This document shows, one piece after another, positions 16,605 to 25,318 of a DNA stretch of 64,000 nucleotides; the stretch's first letter is position 1, and every line of letters begins with the position of its first letter. Made by a program: the position numbers and the translations under genes. The DNA is taken from contig NZ_AUGP01000018.1 in assembly GCF_000422725.1 (NCBI RefSeq), positions 62,001 to 126,000 on the forward strand. Reading direction: 5' to 3'. The notes under the pieces are model-generated. The model worked only from the letters and a program-made list of their open reading frames with translations. It was not told where the DNA came from and did not search any database. The DNA is from Flavobacterium subsaxonicum WB 4.1-42 = DSM 21790. Its GTDB lineage: Bacteria; Bacteroidota; Bacteroidia; Flavobacteriales; Flavobacteriaceae.

Positions 16605-17813
16605 ATGAAAAAAATACTTTTTATTGCCCTGTGTTTTGTAGGATTTCAATCGGCAAAAGCCCAGGATAACGATCGGGTAATAACTACGGGTGTACCGTTT
16701 TTACTTATCGCAGCAGATGCCAGGGCCGCCGGTATGGCAGATCAGGGTGTGGCTACATCTACAGATGTTTTCTCACAACAGTGGAATCCCGCAAAATATG
16801 CCTTCGCGCTTAAGTCGCAGGGCCTTTCTGCAAGTTATACGCCTTACCTTACCAGTATTGCTAACGATATTTCGCTTGGGCAGGTAACGTATTACAACAA
16901 ATTCGACGAGCGTATGGCCTTTGCCGGTAGCCTTCGTTATTTTGGACTTGGTGATATTGAATTAAGAAACAGCCCGGATGATATTGGCGTAACCAGAAGG
17001 CCAAGTGAGCTTGCGGTAGATTTATCGTACTCGCTAAAGCTTGACGAACGCTTTTCGATGGCAGTTGCGGGTCGTTTTATCAGTTCTAACTTAAGGATTC
17101 CTGAAACATCGGGTGGAAGCTCTGATGCAAGTGCGGCTACATCATATGCGTTTGATATCGCAGCGTTCTACCAGTCTGAAGAAACAGCTTATGCTGATTT
17201 TGATGGTCGTTGGAGGGCAGGTTTCAATATGCAGAACTTAGGTCCTAAAATCAGTTATGATAATGATGATACAAGCGACAACTTTTTGCCATCTAACCTT
17301 AGGCTGGGTGCAGGTTTCGATTTTATTTTCGACGAATACAACACCGTTGGTGTAAACGTAGAGTTCGCAAAACTATTAGTGCCAACACCTCCGGCTACTA
17401 TAGCGCCCGATGTTAACAACGATGGCGAGGTTACCGATGAAGAGCAGGCTGCTGCCACAGCAGAATACCAACAGAGGTTGCAGGATTATAACGATGTTAA
17501 CTGGGTATCTGGTATCTTTAAATCGTTTGGCGATGCGCCCGATGGCCTTAAAGAAGAACTAAAAGAAATTACTTACTCTATTGGTGCAGAATATACGTAT
17601 AACAACGCCTTTATGTTCCGTCTTGGTTATTTTAACGAAAATGAGCTAAAAGGAGCCCGTAAGTTTTTCTCTATGGGTGCAGGTTTTAAATACAATGTAA
17701 TTAAAATAGATGTGTCTTACCTGTTCTCTGCTTCTAAAGTAAGAAACCCGTTAGAAAACACACTTCGTTTCTCGCTTACATTTAACTTTGGCGACGACTG
17801 GGACGAGTATTAG
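16605..17813 (+). CDS. porV: T9SS outer-membrane channel/shuttle protein PorV
   Basis: 402 residues with signal peptide MKKILFIALCFVGFQSAKAQ. It belongs to the FadL-like outer-membrane barrel family: 'GVPFLLIAADARAAGMADQG' opens the mature protein, as in PorV/LptO, and 'SQQWNPAKYAF', 'SYTPYLTSIAND' and the terminal strand 'LRFSLTFNFGDDW' fit. A loop with 'PDVNNDGEVTDEEQAAATAEY' minus its last residue looks like an EF-hand/dockerin-like insert. PorV takes cargo from the SprA translocon and passes it to PorU. It follows porU and has its own promoter and a perfect hairpin terminator. Confidence 0.95.
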   Translation: MKKILFIALCFVGFQSAKAQDNDRVITTGVPFLLIAADARAAGMADQGVATSTDVFSQQWNPAKYAFALKSQGLSASYTPYLTSIANDISLGQVTYYNKFDERMAFAGSLRYFGLGDIELRNSPDDIGVTRRPSELAVDLSYSLKLDERFSMAVAGRFISSNLRIPETSGGSSDASAATSYAFDIAAFYQSEETAYADFDGRWRAGFNMQNLGPKISYDNDDTSDNFLPSNLRLGAGFDFIFDEYNTVGVNVEFAKLLVPTPPATIAPDVNNDGEVTDEEQAAATAEYQQRLQDYNDVNWVSGIFKSFGDAPDGLKEELKEITYSIGAEYTYNNAFMFRLGYFNENELKGARKFFSMGAGFKYNVIKIDVSYLFSASKVRNPLENTLRFSLTFNFGDDWDEY

Positions 17814-17861
17814 TAGGGTAGAACTTTTCCGGGTTAAATTAATCGGGGGTAGTATTACAAC

Positions 17862-17909
17862 ATAAAACAGTAAAGGAGATTTAGTTTTAAATCTCCTTTA
17901 CTGTTTTAT
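17862..17909 (+). terminator. Perfect 22-bp-arm terminator after porV
   Basis: Arms of 22 bases (17862-17883 and 17888-17909) pair without mismatch around a GTTT loop; the core is AAAGGAGATTTA. Unusually long and perfect. Confidence 0.85.
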
Positions 17910-17975
17910 AACATTACGGTTTTAAAAATAAATAAAATACTTGGTTTAAATTTTTTAGTTATTAAATTGAAATAG

Positions 17976-17983
17976 TATTTTTG
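17976..17983 (+). promoter_or_regulatory. -7 box for pdhA-pdhC
   Basis: TATTTTTG fits TAnnTTTG and predicts a leader of about 70 bases before the pdhA ATG. No well-placed TTG is present. Confidence 0.4.
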
Positions 17984-18059
17984 CATTTCGCAAATTAGTG
18001 TGAGGAAACTTTTTGCGTATCTCTAAATTTTTTATTTACACGAGCAACATAATTGAGCA

Positions 18060-19061
18060 ATGAAAGAAATCACAAAAGAAGTCTACCTAAAATGGTATGA
18101 AGACATGCAGTTTTGGAGAAAGTTTGAAGATAAACTTGCAGCTTTATACATTCAGCAAAAAGTTAGGGGTTTCCTCCACTTATACAACGGCCAGGAAGCA
18201 GTACTTGCAGGAGCACTGCACGCTATGGACCTTTCTAAAGATAAAATGATAACTGCTTACCGTAATCACCCGCAACCAATTGGTATGGGTGTAGACCCTC
18301 GCCGCGTTATGGCAGAGCTTCTTGGTAAAGCAACCGGTACCTCTAAAGGTTTAGGTGGCTCTATGCACATATTTTCTAAAGAAAAAGGTTTTTATGGCGG
18401 CCACGGTATCGTTGGTGGTCAAATTCCTCTTGGAGCAGGTTTGGCTTTTGCCGATAAATATTTTGAAACCGGTGGTGTTACCCTTACTTATTTTGGTGAT
18501 GGTGCTGCCCGCCAGGGATCGTTACACGAGGCATTTAACATGGCAATGCTATGGAAACTGCCTGTAGTATTTATTGTAGAGAATAACGGTTACGCAATGG
18601 GTACCTCTGTAGAGCGTACTGCTAACCACACCGATATCTGGAAACTGGGCCTTGGCTACGAAATGCCATGCGGGCCGGTAGATGGTATGAACCCCGTTAA
18701 AGTTGCCGAAGCTATGAGCGAAGCGATTGACAGGGCACGCCGCGGAGACGGGCCAACGTTTTTAGAAATGAAAACGTACCGTTACAGAGGCCACTCTATG
18801 AGTGATGCACAACATTACAGAACTAAAGACGAAGTAGAAGAGTACCGTAAAATAGATCCTATTACACAGGTGCTTGATATTATAAAAGAAAACAAATACG
18901 CTACAGACGAAGAAATTGAAACAATCGATGCAAGGGTTAAAGACCTTGTTGCAGAGTGCGAACAATTTGCAGAAGAGTCTCCGTACCCGGATCTTAGCGT
19001 TATGTACGACGTTGTTTACGATCAGGAAAATTATCCTTTTTTACCACATAAACTACAATAA
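18060..19061 (+). CDS. pdhA: Pyruvate dehydrogenase E1 component, alpha subunit
   Basis: 333 residues. It decarboxylates pyruvate with thiamine diphosphate and passes the acetyl group to the E2 lipoyl arm. The ThDP motif runs from G146-D147-G148 to N175-N176 ('GDGAARQGSLHEAFNMA' ... 'VENNGYAMGTSVERT'). 'TAYRNHPQPIGMG' near residue 65 and the phosphorylation-loop-like 'TYRYRGHSMSDAQHYRTKDE' region support E1-alpha of the two-subunit (alpha2beta2) type. The stop is 5 bases before pdhC, so the two genes form an operon. The beta subunit gene is not in the window, so it must be elsewhere. Confidence 0.95.
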   Translation: MKEITKEVYLKWYEDMQFWRKFEDKLAALYIQQKVRGFLHLYNGQEAVLAGALHAMDLSKDKMITAYRNHPQPIGMGVDPRRVMAELLGKATGTSKGLGGSMHIFSKEKGFYGGHGIVGGQIPLGAGLAFADKYFETGGVTLTYFGDGAARQGSLHEAFNMAMLWKLPVVFIVENNGYAMGTSVERTANHTDIWKLGLGYEMPCGPVDGMNPVKVAEAMSEAIDRARRGDGPTFLEMKTYRYRGHSMSDAQHYRTKDEVEEYRKIDPITQVLDIIKENKYATDEEIETIDARVKDLVAECEQFAEESPYPDLSVMYDVVYDQENYPFLPHKLQ

Positions 19062-19066
19062 TAACC

Positions 19067-20779
19067 ATGGCAAAAATTATTACCATGCCACGCCTTAGCG
19101 ATACCATGACTGAGGGTACTGTGGCAACGTGGCTTAAAAAAGTAGGTGACACCATAAGAGAAGGTGATATACTTGCAGAAATTGAAACAGATAAAGCAAC
19201 TATGGAGTTTGAGGCATTTGATGCCGGAACTTTATTATATATAGGAATCAAAGAGGGCGATACTGCCCCGGTAGATAGTGTTCTTGCTGTTATTGGTAAA
19301 GAAGGCGAAGACTACCAGGCGCTTCTTGACGGTAAAGGCGGATCATCTGAAGGTGCTTCTGATAAAAAAGAAGAAGCTCCTAAAGAAGAGAAAGCTGAAG
19401 CTAAAACCGAAGAAAAAGCGGCTGAACCTAAAGCTGAAGAAAAACCTACAGAAGATAAAAAAGCAGCCCCTGCGGCATTGCCTAAAGGTGTTGTTGTAGT
19501 TACTATGCCTCGCCTTAGCGATACAATGACCGAAGGTACTGTGGCTACATGGCTTAAAAAAGTAGGCGATGAGATTAAAGAAGGCGACATTCTTGCTGAG
19601 ATAGAGACGGATAAAGCTACTATGGAGTTTGAATCGTTTAACGCCGGTACTTTATTGTCTATTGGTATTAAAGAAGGCGAGTCGGCCCCGGTTGATAGCG
19701 TTCTTGCCATTATAGGCCCTGCAGGTACAGATGTTAGCAATATTGGTAAAGGTGCTCCTGCTGCTGCCGAAAGCAAAAGCGAAGACAAACCTGCCGAAGC
19801 TAAAGCTGACGATAAAAAAGAAGAAACTAAAGAAGCTCCTAAAGCCCAGGAGGCTGCCCCGGCAGCATCTAACGATGGCGGCAGGGTGTTTGTTTCGCCA
19901 CTTGCCCGTAAAATTGCCCAGGATAAAGGTGTTAGCCTTGACCAGGTAAAAGGATCTGGTGAGAACGGACGTATAGTTAAAAAAGACATCGAGAACTTTA
20001 CACCGGCTGCCGCCGCTGCTCCTGCTAAAGAAGCTGCTGCATCTGCACCGGCTAAAGAGCAGGCTGCTGCTAAACCGGCTTATGTGCCAACTGGCGAAGT
20101 TGCTACAGAAGAGGTTAAAAACAACCAAATGCGTAAAGTTATTGCACGCCGTTTGGCCGAATCTAAATTTACTGCACCGGAGTACAGCTTAACGATAGAG
20201 CTTGATATGGACAATGCTATGGCAAGCCGTGGTGTTATAAATGCAGTGCCGGATACAAAAGTGTCGTTTAACGACCTTGTTATTAAGGCATGTGCTATGG
20301 CGCTTCGCAAGCACCCACAGGTTAATACCCAGTGGAAAGACGATGTTACCATTTACAACAAACACATAAGTATTGGTGTTGCCGTTGCTGTAGAAGATGG
20401 CCTTTTGGTGCCGGTACTTAAATTTACCGATAACATGAGCCTTTCTCAAATTGGCGGTGCTGTTAAAGACCTTGCCGGTAAAGCAAGAAACAAAAAACTT
20501 GCTCCTGCCGAAATGGAAGGCAGCACGTTTACAGTATCTAACTTAGGTATGTTTGGTATCCAGGAGTTTACTTCTATCATCAACCAGCCTAACTCGGCTA
20601 TACTTTCGGTAGGTGCCATTGTACAAAAACCGGTTGTTAAAAACGGGCAAATTGTAGTGGGTAATACCATGATGGTTACTTTAACCTGCGACCACCGTAC
20701 TATAGACGGCGCAACGGGTGCACAGTTCCTTCAAACACTTAAATTGTACATAGAAAACCCGGTTACTATGCTGGCATAA
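19067..20779 (+). CDS. pdhC: Pyruvate dehydrogenase E2, dihydrolipoamide acetyltransferase
   Basis: 570 residues. Order of domains: lipoyl domain 1 (residues 1-80, lipoylated Lys43 in 'ETDKATMEFE'), Ala/Glu/Lys linker, lipoyl domain 2 (about 143-220, Lys183), second linker, peripheral-subunit-binding domain ('VSPLARKIAQDKGVSLDQV'), third Ala/Pro linker, and the acyltransferase core ending with the active-site His543 and Asp547 in 'DHRTIDGATGAQFL'. It transfers the acetyl group to CoA and is the core of the complex. The two lipoyl domains are nearly identical in protein but differ at many synonymous sites, so the duplication is old and under selection. A strong terminator follows. Gene symbol follows the common naming for E2 in such operons (also aceF). 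Confidence 0.95.
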   Translation: MAKIITMPRLSDTMTEGTVATWLKKVGDTIREGDILAEIETDKATMEFEAFDAGTLLYIGIKEGDTAPVDSVLAVIGKEGEDYQALLDGKGGSSEGASDKKEEAPKEEKAEAKTEEKAAEPKAEEKPTEDKKAAPAALPKGVVVVTMPRLSDTMTEGTVATWLKKVGDEIKEGDILAEIETDKATMEFESFNAGTLLSIGIKEGESAPVDSVLAIIGPAGTDVSNIGKGAPAAAESKSEDKPAEAKADDKKEETKEAPKAQEAAPAASNDGGRVFVSPLARKIAQDKGVSLDQVKGSGENGRIVKKDIENFTPAAAAAPAKEAAASAPAKEQAAAKPAYVPTGEVATEEVKNNQMRKVIARRLAESKFTAPEYSLTIELDMDNAMASRGVINAVPDTKVSFNDLVIKACAMALRKHPQVNTQWKDDVTIYNKHISIGVAVAVEDGLLVPVLKFTDNMSLSQIGGAVKDLAGKARNKKLAPAEMEGSTFTVSNLGMFGIQEFTSIINQPNSAILSVGAIVQKPVVKNGQIVVGNTMMVTLTCDHRTIDGATGAQFLQTLKLYIENPVTMLA

Positions 20780-20799
20780 GCCACACTGCAACTGGTATA

Positions 20800-20836
20800 A
20801 AAATACCCGTCCTGATTTTTTCAGGACGGGTATTTT
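20800..20836 (+). terminator. Terminator after pdhC
   Basis: AAAATACCCGTCCTGA / TCAGGACGGGTATTTT with a TTTTT loop, followed by a T-rich tail. Confidence 0.85.
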
Positions 20837-20848
20837 GTTTAAAATAAG

Positions 20849-20866
20849 TATGTTTGTAATTACAAA
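20849..20866 (+). promoter_or_regulatory. -7 box with overlapping palindrome, LRR gene
   Basis: TATGTTTG (20849-20856) matches TAnnTTTG. A perfect 14-base palindrome TTTGTAATTACAAA (20853-20866) overlaps its 3' half and the expected transcription start, so it could be an operator. The leader would be only about 12 bases. Confidence 0.4.
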
Positions 20867-20875
20867 CTACGTGGT

Positions 20876-21457
20876 ATGGGCAGATTTAGAGAATTGTTTT
20901 TTGGCGAATTTAATAACCTAAGCAGGGCATTGCTAAAACCTGGGCGGGTAAAGAAATTACGTCTTTCATTTCCTGATAACCTGAATGATCATGGTGCTGA
21001 ATTTTTAAAATTCACAAAGATACGATCGTTAAATATTCAGACGAACATTTATCATGCGCCTTATCTGCCAAAACAAATCGGGCAGTTAAAAACGCTTACA
21101 AAGTTAAGCATCCTCAACGTGCCTTTTGAGGAGTTTCCTGAATGGATACCGGGTTTAACCAATTTAGAATATTTAATGGTACGGGGTTGCGAAATTACAG
21201 AGATACCTCCCGGTATTAAAAACCTGCAAAAAATAAAAGTATTGCGTATAGAAAATTGCGAGGTTACCGCATTGCCTGTTCAGCTTGCAGCAATACCAAA
21301 TCTAAAGTATTTATCGTTAACCGATACCAGGATTAAAAAGTTGGATGTTAGCAGCCTTCCACCCAATCTGGAAACGTTAGGCATTATTATGACATTAATT
21401 AATACCGATGAAAAGTTTAGGATAAAAGAACACAAACCTACATTAAAATTTGATTGA
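20876..21457 (+). CDS. Leucine-rich repeat protein
   Basis: 193 residues, no signal peptide. About five LRR units of roughly 23 residues are visible between residues 45 and 175: 'IRSLNIQTN', 'LKTLTKLSILNVPFEEFPEW', 'LTNLEYLMVRGCEITEIPPG', 'LQKIKVLRIENCEVTALPVQ' and 'IPNLKYLSLTDTRIKKLDVS', with the LxxLxLxxxxIxxLP pattern of the bacterial/plant-like class. It is probably a cytoplasmic protein-binding scaffold. It is a single gene between strong terminators. Partner unknown. Confidence 0.85.
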   Translation: MGRFRELFFGEFNNLSRALLKPGRVKKLRLSFPDNLNDHGAEFLKFTKIRSLNIQTNIYHAPYLPKQIGQLKTLTKLSILNVPFEEFPEWIPGLTNLEYLMVRGCEITEIPPGIKNLQKIKVLRIENCEVTALPVQLAAIPNLKYLSLTDTRIKKLDVSSLPPNLETLGIIMTLINTDEKFRIKEHKPTLKFD

Positions 21458-21460
21458 GTA

Positions 21461-21505
21461 TTAAAACACAAAAGCCGGCAGAATATGCCGGCTTTTGTGT
21501 TTTAA
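21461..21505. terminator. Bidirectional terminator, LRR gene / response regulator
   Basis: 20-base perfect arms (21461-21480 and 21486-21505) with a 5-base loop, core AAAGCCGGCA / TGCCGGCTTT, between convergent genes. Confidence 0.9.
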
Positions 21506-21518
21506 CGTATGTTGTGCC

Positions 21519-21968
21519 TTAACCGTTATAGCCAACGCGGTTGGCAATCTTGGCTACCTTCCAGTATCTGATAATGTCAGACATTAAGAGTTTGTACTCT
21601 GCATAGTCGTTAGGCTTTGTAAAATAACCCTGAATAGAAAGTCCGTAGGCTTTTTTCATCAGCTCCACATTATCTCCAGATGTGGTTAAAAAAATGTAGG
21701 GTATGCATTTATCATTTAAATCCTGGTCTTCAAATATTTGCTGCCTCAACTTAAAGCCATCCATGCCTGGCATATTAATATCAGAGATAATTAAAAAAGG
21801 CGACTCTGATGCAGCTCTCAGATAGCTTAGCACTTTAGAGCTGTCGTCGATCATCACAATTTTATTGTTATAGCCGTTATGCGCCAGTACCTCTACAATT
21901 ATTTCATTCAAAAACTCCCTGTCTTCGTAATCATCTTCGATTATTATTATATCGCCATTTAAATTCAT
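21519..21968 (-). CDS. Single-domain response regulator (CheY-like)
   Basis: 149 residues consisting of one receiver domain only. Acidic pair E11-D12 ('IIIIEDDYEDREFL'), phospho-acceptor Asp63 in 'ISDINMPGMDG', switch Thr95/Thr96 ('FLTTSGD') and Lys118 ('FTKP') are all present, so it should be phosphorylatable. No output domain follows and no histidine kinase gene lies nearby, so the partner is an orphan kinase or phosphorelay elsewhere. Such stand-alone regulators are common in flavobacteria. It is transcribed alone and converges on the LRR gene. Confidence 0.92.
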   Translation of the reverse strand: MNLNGDIIIIEDDYEDREFLNEIIVEVLAHNGYNNKIVMIDDSSKVLSYLRAASESPFLIISDINMPGMDGFKLRQQIFEDQDLNDKCIPYIFLTTSGDNVELMKKAYGLSIQGYFTKPNDYAEYKLLMSDIIRYWKVAKIANRVGYNG

Positions 21969-22058
21969 TCAGTATTGTTTTTTATTCACTGTAAAGATAA
22001 TAATATTTTTTTATTTACTTATTATGCCCTGTTATGCAGCATAGGCAGCCCTTATAAT

Positions 22059-22092
22059 TTGCCATAAACAAATAATATTCTGCGTAACTTTG
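22059..22092 (+). promoter_or_regulatory. Promoter for alkB-like gene
   Basis: TTG at 22059-22061, 23 bases, then TAACTTTG at 22085-22092, matching the TTG-N17-23-TAnnTTTG consensus. Confidence 0.6.
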
Positions 22093-22130
22093 CAAAGGTC
22101 AGTAGCGTTTAAATCATCAATAAAATAGTA

Positions 22131-22736
22131 ATGGATTTATTTGGTAACGAGGTAACCAGCACCCATAATTTTTTGCCCAAAGACGGTACTGTAAATTATT
22201 ACGGCAAGCTAATGCCGTTTGATAAAGCCAACCATTACTTAAAAGTGCTGCTTGAAACCATTGAGTGGAAAAACGACGAAGCCGTTATTTTTGGCAAGCA
22301 CATTATTACCAAACGCAAAGTGGCCTGGTATGGCGAACTTCCGTTTGAGTATACTTACAGCAATACCACCAAACAGGCGCTACCCTGGACGCCCGAACTG
22401 TTAGAACTAAAAGCCATTATCGAAGCGCAAACCGGCGAGACATTTAACTCCTGCCTGCTTAACCTATACCACGACGGTACAGAGGGTATGGCGTGGCATA
22501 GCGATGGCGAAAAAGACCTTAAAAAGAATGGTGCTATAGGTTCGCTTAGTTTTGGTGCCGAACGCAAATTTGCATTTAAACATAAAGAAACTAAAGAGGT
22601 AGTTGCAATGGTGTTAGAGCACGGCAGCCTCCTGGTTATGAAAGACCAGACCCAAACCCACTGGCTGCACCGCCTGCCGCCCACAAAACTGGTTAACAAG
22701 CCAAGGGTAAACCTAACGTTTAGGACAATTGTTTAA
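22131..22736 (+). CDS. alkB: AlkB-type 2-oxoglutarate/Fe(II) dioxygenase
   Basis: 201 residues, the usual length for the ALKBH2-like AlkB class. It removes methyl groups oxidatively from 1-methyladenine and 3-methylcytosine in DNA or RNA. Iron ligands are H123-x-D125 in 'AWHSDGEKDL' and H180 in 'THWLHRLPP'; the 2-oxoglutarate arginines are in the C-terminal 'KPRVNLTFRTIV'. 'GAIGSLSFGAERKFAFKHK' is the nucleotide-recognition hairpin region. It has its own promoter and no ada or alkA partner nearby. Confidence 0.92.
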   Translation: MDLFGNEVTSTHNFLPKDGTVNYYGKLMPFDKANHYLKVLLETIEWKNDEAVIFGKHIITKRKVAWYGELPFEYTYSNTTKQALPWTPELLELKAIIEAQTGETFNSCLLNLYHDGTEGMAWHSDGEKDLKKNGAIGSLSFGAERKFAFKHKETKEVVAMVLEHGSLLVMKDQTQTHWLHRLPPTKLVNKPRVNLTFRTIV

Positions 22737-22864
22737 AATGATGGCATCAGGATTATGAATCCTGCGCTCGTAAAAATAGATGTCTTACGCCCTGCCTCTT
22801 CATCTTCTAAAGTAAAACGGTCGTAGCCATTTTTTTATTACTTTAGCTAAGTAAACAAACCTTT

Positions 22865-23818
22865 ATGAAAAGAACATTCCTTCTTCTGGTGGCTTTGGGC
22901 TGCTCGGCATTATCGTGTGCACAAAAAACGTCGGCTAAAAATTATAAGGTAGACGAAAAATCGGTGGCGGCAACGCTTAAGTTTTTGTCGGCAGACGAGT
23001 TAAAAGGCCGCGAAGCGGGGAGTAAAGGCCTGGAGCAGGCAGCACAATATTTAGAAGATGTTTTTGTAAAAAATGGGGTTAAGCCTTATTTTGCTACGTA
23101 TAAAGATACGCTTACCAATTTCGAGAAACCTACTTACAATGTAATTGGTTACTTGGAGGGCACCGACCCAAAACTTAAAAATGAGTTTGTGGTTTTTGGT
23201 GCACATTACGACCATATTGGTACAGAGCTTAAGGCAGCTGTGGGGGCTGATAGTATTTACAACGGTGCTAACGATGATGCCAGTGGGGTAACTACGGTAA
23301 GCGAACTGGTAAACTATTTTGGCAAGACCAAAAACAACAAGCGCAGTATTTTGTTCTGCTATTTTTCGGGGGAAGAGAAAGGCCTTTTGGGTTCGCAAAG
23401 CCTTGCGGTAAAGCTAAAGGCGCAAAACTTTAACCTGTATGCAATGCTTAACTTTGAAATGGTGGGCGTAGCCATGAACCGCGATATTATGGCTTACCTT
23501 ACCGGATACGGAATGAGCACCATGGGCGACAAGATTAACGAATATGCCGGTAAAAAACTTATTGGCTACCTTGATGTGGAGATGAAATACCAGCTGTTCC
23601 GCAGGTCAGACAACTACTCATTTTACAACGAATTCCAAAAACCATCGCAAACAATATGTACCTTTGACTTCGAAAATTTTGCCTACTACCACAAGGTAGA
23701 AGACGATTTTGAACACATGGATACCAAACACATGACGTTGTTTATACAGGAGATGATTCCGGTTACCGATAAAATGGTAAACTCCAAAACAAACGATATT
23801 GTAATGAAGAAAAAATAA
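22865..23818 (+). CDS. M28 family metallopeptidase (lipoprotein)
   Basis: 317 residues. A short lipoprotein signal ends in Cys18 (ALSC), so it should be anchored in a membrane facing the periplasm. The M28 di-zinc site is intact: His114 and Asp116 in 'FGAHYDHIG', Asp137 in 'NGANDDASGV', Glu170/Glu171 in 'FSGEEKGLLGS', and a late His in 'YYHKVEDDFEHMD'. Members are aminopeptidases or glutaminyl cyclases; an aminopeptidase is more likely here. The SDR gene begins 2 bases after its stop, so the two are co-transcribed, probably with the SprT-like gene too. Confidence 0.9.
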   Translation: MKRTFLLLVALGCSALSCAQKTSAKNYKVDEKSVAATLKFLSADELKGREAGSKGLEQAAQYLEDVFVKNGVKPYFATYKDTLTNFEKPTYNVIGYLEGTDPKLKNEFVVFGAHYDHIGTELKAAVGADSIYNGANDDASGVTTVSELVNYFGKTKNNKRSILFCYFSGEEKGLLGSQSLAVKLKAQNFNLYAMLNFEMVGVAMNRDIMAYLTGYGMSTMGDKINEYAGKKLIGYLDVEMKYQLFRRSDNYSFYNEFQKPSQTICTFDFENFAYYHKVEDDFEHMDTKHMTLFIQEMIPVTDKMVNSKTNDIVMKKK

Positions 23819-23820
23819 CA

Positions 23821-24498
23821 ATGAAAAATATTATTATTACCGGTACCAGCAGGGGCATAGGCTATGAGCTTGCCCTTCAGTTTGCTGCTGCCGGGCACAA
23901 CATACTGGCCATTTCGCGTAAAACGCCACAGGCACTTTTAGAAAATGCTAATATTACATGCCTGCAACTGGACCTTGCCGAAACCCAGAACGCCACCGCT
24001 GTAAAAGAGATTGTACAAAATACATGGCACAGTGTAGATATTGTTATACACAATGCCGGGGCTTTGATCTTAAAACCTTTCGGCGAAATTTCTGCCGAAG
24101 AATTTGAATACATCTATAAAGTAAACGTATTTGGTGTAGCGGCTTTAAACAGGGCTGTGCTGCCGTTTATGGCTAAGGGCAGCCACGTGGTTACCATAAG
24201 CAGTATGGGCGGCGTACAGGGCACCATGAAGTTTGGCGGGCTATCGGCCTATAGCTCCAGCAAAGGGGCGGTAATTACCTTATCAGAACTTTTGGCCGAA
24301 GAATACAAAGAGCAGGGTATTGCCTTTAATGTGCTGGCTTTGGGCGCTGTTAATACAGAGATGCTCCAGGAGGCTTTTCCGGGGTATGAGGCTCCGCTTT
24401 CGCCTAAGCAAATGGCCGACTATATTTATAATTTTGCCTTAACCGGCAATACTTACTACAACGGTAAGGTGCTACAGGTAAGCAGCACTACGCCATAA
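23821..24498 (+). CDS. Short-chain dehydrogenase/reductase (SDR)
   Basis: 225 residues with the classical SDR elements: TGTSRGIG (7-14) for NAD(P) binding, NAG at 78-80, Ser127/Ser128, and the catalytic Y144-x-x-x-K148 in 'YSSSKGA'. It is an oxidoreductase on a carbonyl or hydroxyl substrate that the sequence does not reveal. It is the second gene of a tight cluster (2 bases after the M28 gene, 12 before the SprT-like gene). Confidence 0.92.
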   Translation: MKNIIITGTSRGIGYELALQFAAAGHNILAISRKTPQALLENANITCLQLDLAETQNATAVKEIVQNTWHSVDIVIHNAGALILKPFGEISAEEFEYIYKVNVFGVAALNRAVLPFMAKGSHVVTISSMGGVQGTMKFGGLSAYSSSKGAVITLSELLAEEYKEQGIAFNVLALGAVNTEMLQEAFPGYEAPLSPKQMADYIYNFALTGNTYYNGKVLQVSSTTP

Positions 24499-24510
24499 AT
24501 TTTTATAAGT

Positions 24511-25107
24511 TTGACAGACGTATTAGCACGCTATTTGCCCGAACATGCTGTTGCGCCACTCTTTGAGCTCATAAAGCTGTACGGCGTACACCTAAAAATT
24601 GTAAACGACCGCGTTACCCGCCATGGCGATTATCATCGCGATGCCAGCGGGTACCACCGTATTACGGTAAATGCCAGCCTAAACCAATACCGTTTTTTAA
24701 TTACGCTGGTGCACGAAATTGCCCACCTTGCCGCTTTCGAAAAATTTGGACGCAATATTAAACCCCACGGCGACGAGTGGAAACTTACTTTTCAAAGACT
24801 TATGGTACCCTTTATACGGCCCGAGATTTTTCCCGGGCATTTGCTGCCGTTGCTGGCAAGGCATTTCAGGAATCCTAAAGCCAGTAGCGATACCGATGCT
24901 ACACTGTCTTTGGCGTTAAAGCAGTTTGACGAAAAAACGGATAAAAATTATATTTTCGAAGTTCCGTATGGGGCGTTATTCCGCATACACAACGGCAAGG
25001 TCTTTAAAAAAGGGGCACAACGCATAAAACGTTTTGAATGCCAGGAAATAAGTAGCGGCAGGGTGTACCTTTTTAACCCTAATGCCGAGGTAGAATTATT
25101 GCCGTAA
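24511..25107 (+). CDS. SprT-like zinc metallopeptidase-domain protein
   Basis: 198 residues. The start is a TTG codon (24511), 12 bases after the SDR stop; the first ATG in frame would remove part of the domain. The SprT signature is complete: His68-Glu69-x-x-His72 in 'TLVHEIAHLAAF' and third ligand His86 in 'KPHGDEWK'. The C-terminal 60 residues lack the four-Cys zinc ribbon of full-length SprT/SPRTN proteins. Related eukaryotic proteins cleave DNA-protein crosslinks; the bacterial role is not established. Probably in an operon with the M28 and SDR genes. Confidence 0.85.
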   Translation: MTDVLARYLPEHAVAPLFELIKLYGVHLKIVNDRVTRHGDYHRDASGYHRITVNASLNQYRFLITLVHEIAHLAAFEKFGRNIKPHGDEWKLTFQRLMVPFIRPEIFPGHLLPLLARHFRNPKASSDTDATLSLALKQFDEKTDKNYIFEVPYGALFRIHNGKVFKKGAQRIKRFECQEISSGRVYLFNPNAEVELLP

Positions 25108-25318
25108 AATTTGTAATACTTCTTTATTTTAAGATTTTGATTAACAACAACGCAACCTTTTAAGTTTTTTTGCGTCTCCTATATATATGTGGTGTATAAG
25201 ATGTTAGAAATATCGTTTTCGTAAGTAGGGTATTGGCAGTTATAACTGTTATGTTAAATTTAAGAAAGTTTTTCTTACCCAACTTAAACCACTATATTTA
25301 TTGCAAAATCTCCCCTAT

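Noticed and set aside
19067..19660. Duplicated lipoyl domains as an assembly artefact
   Set aside because: The DNA copies differ at many synonymous positions, so the duplication is genuine and normal for E2 proteins.
19312..20128. Long antisense frames across pdhC (225 and 158 codons)
   Set aside because: They are shadows caused by the biased Ala/Lys/Glu codon use of the E2 linkers; no start context and no family resemblance.
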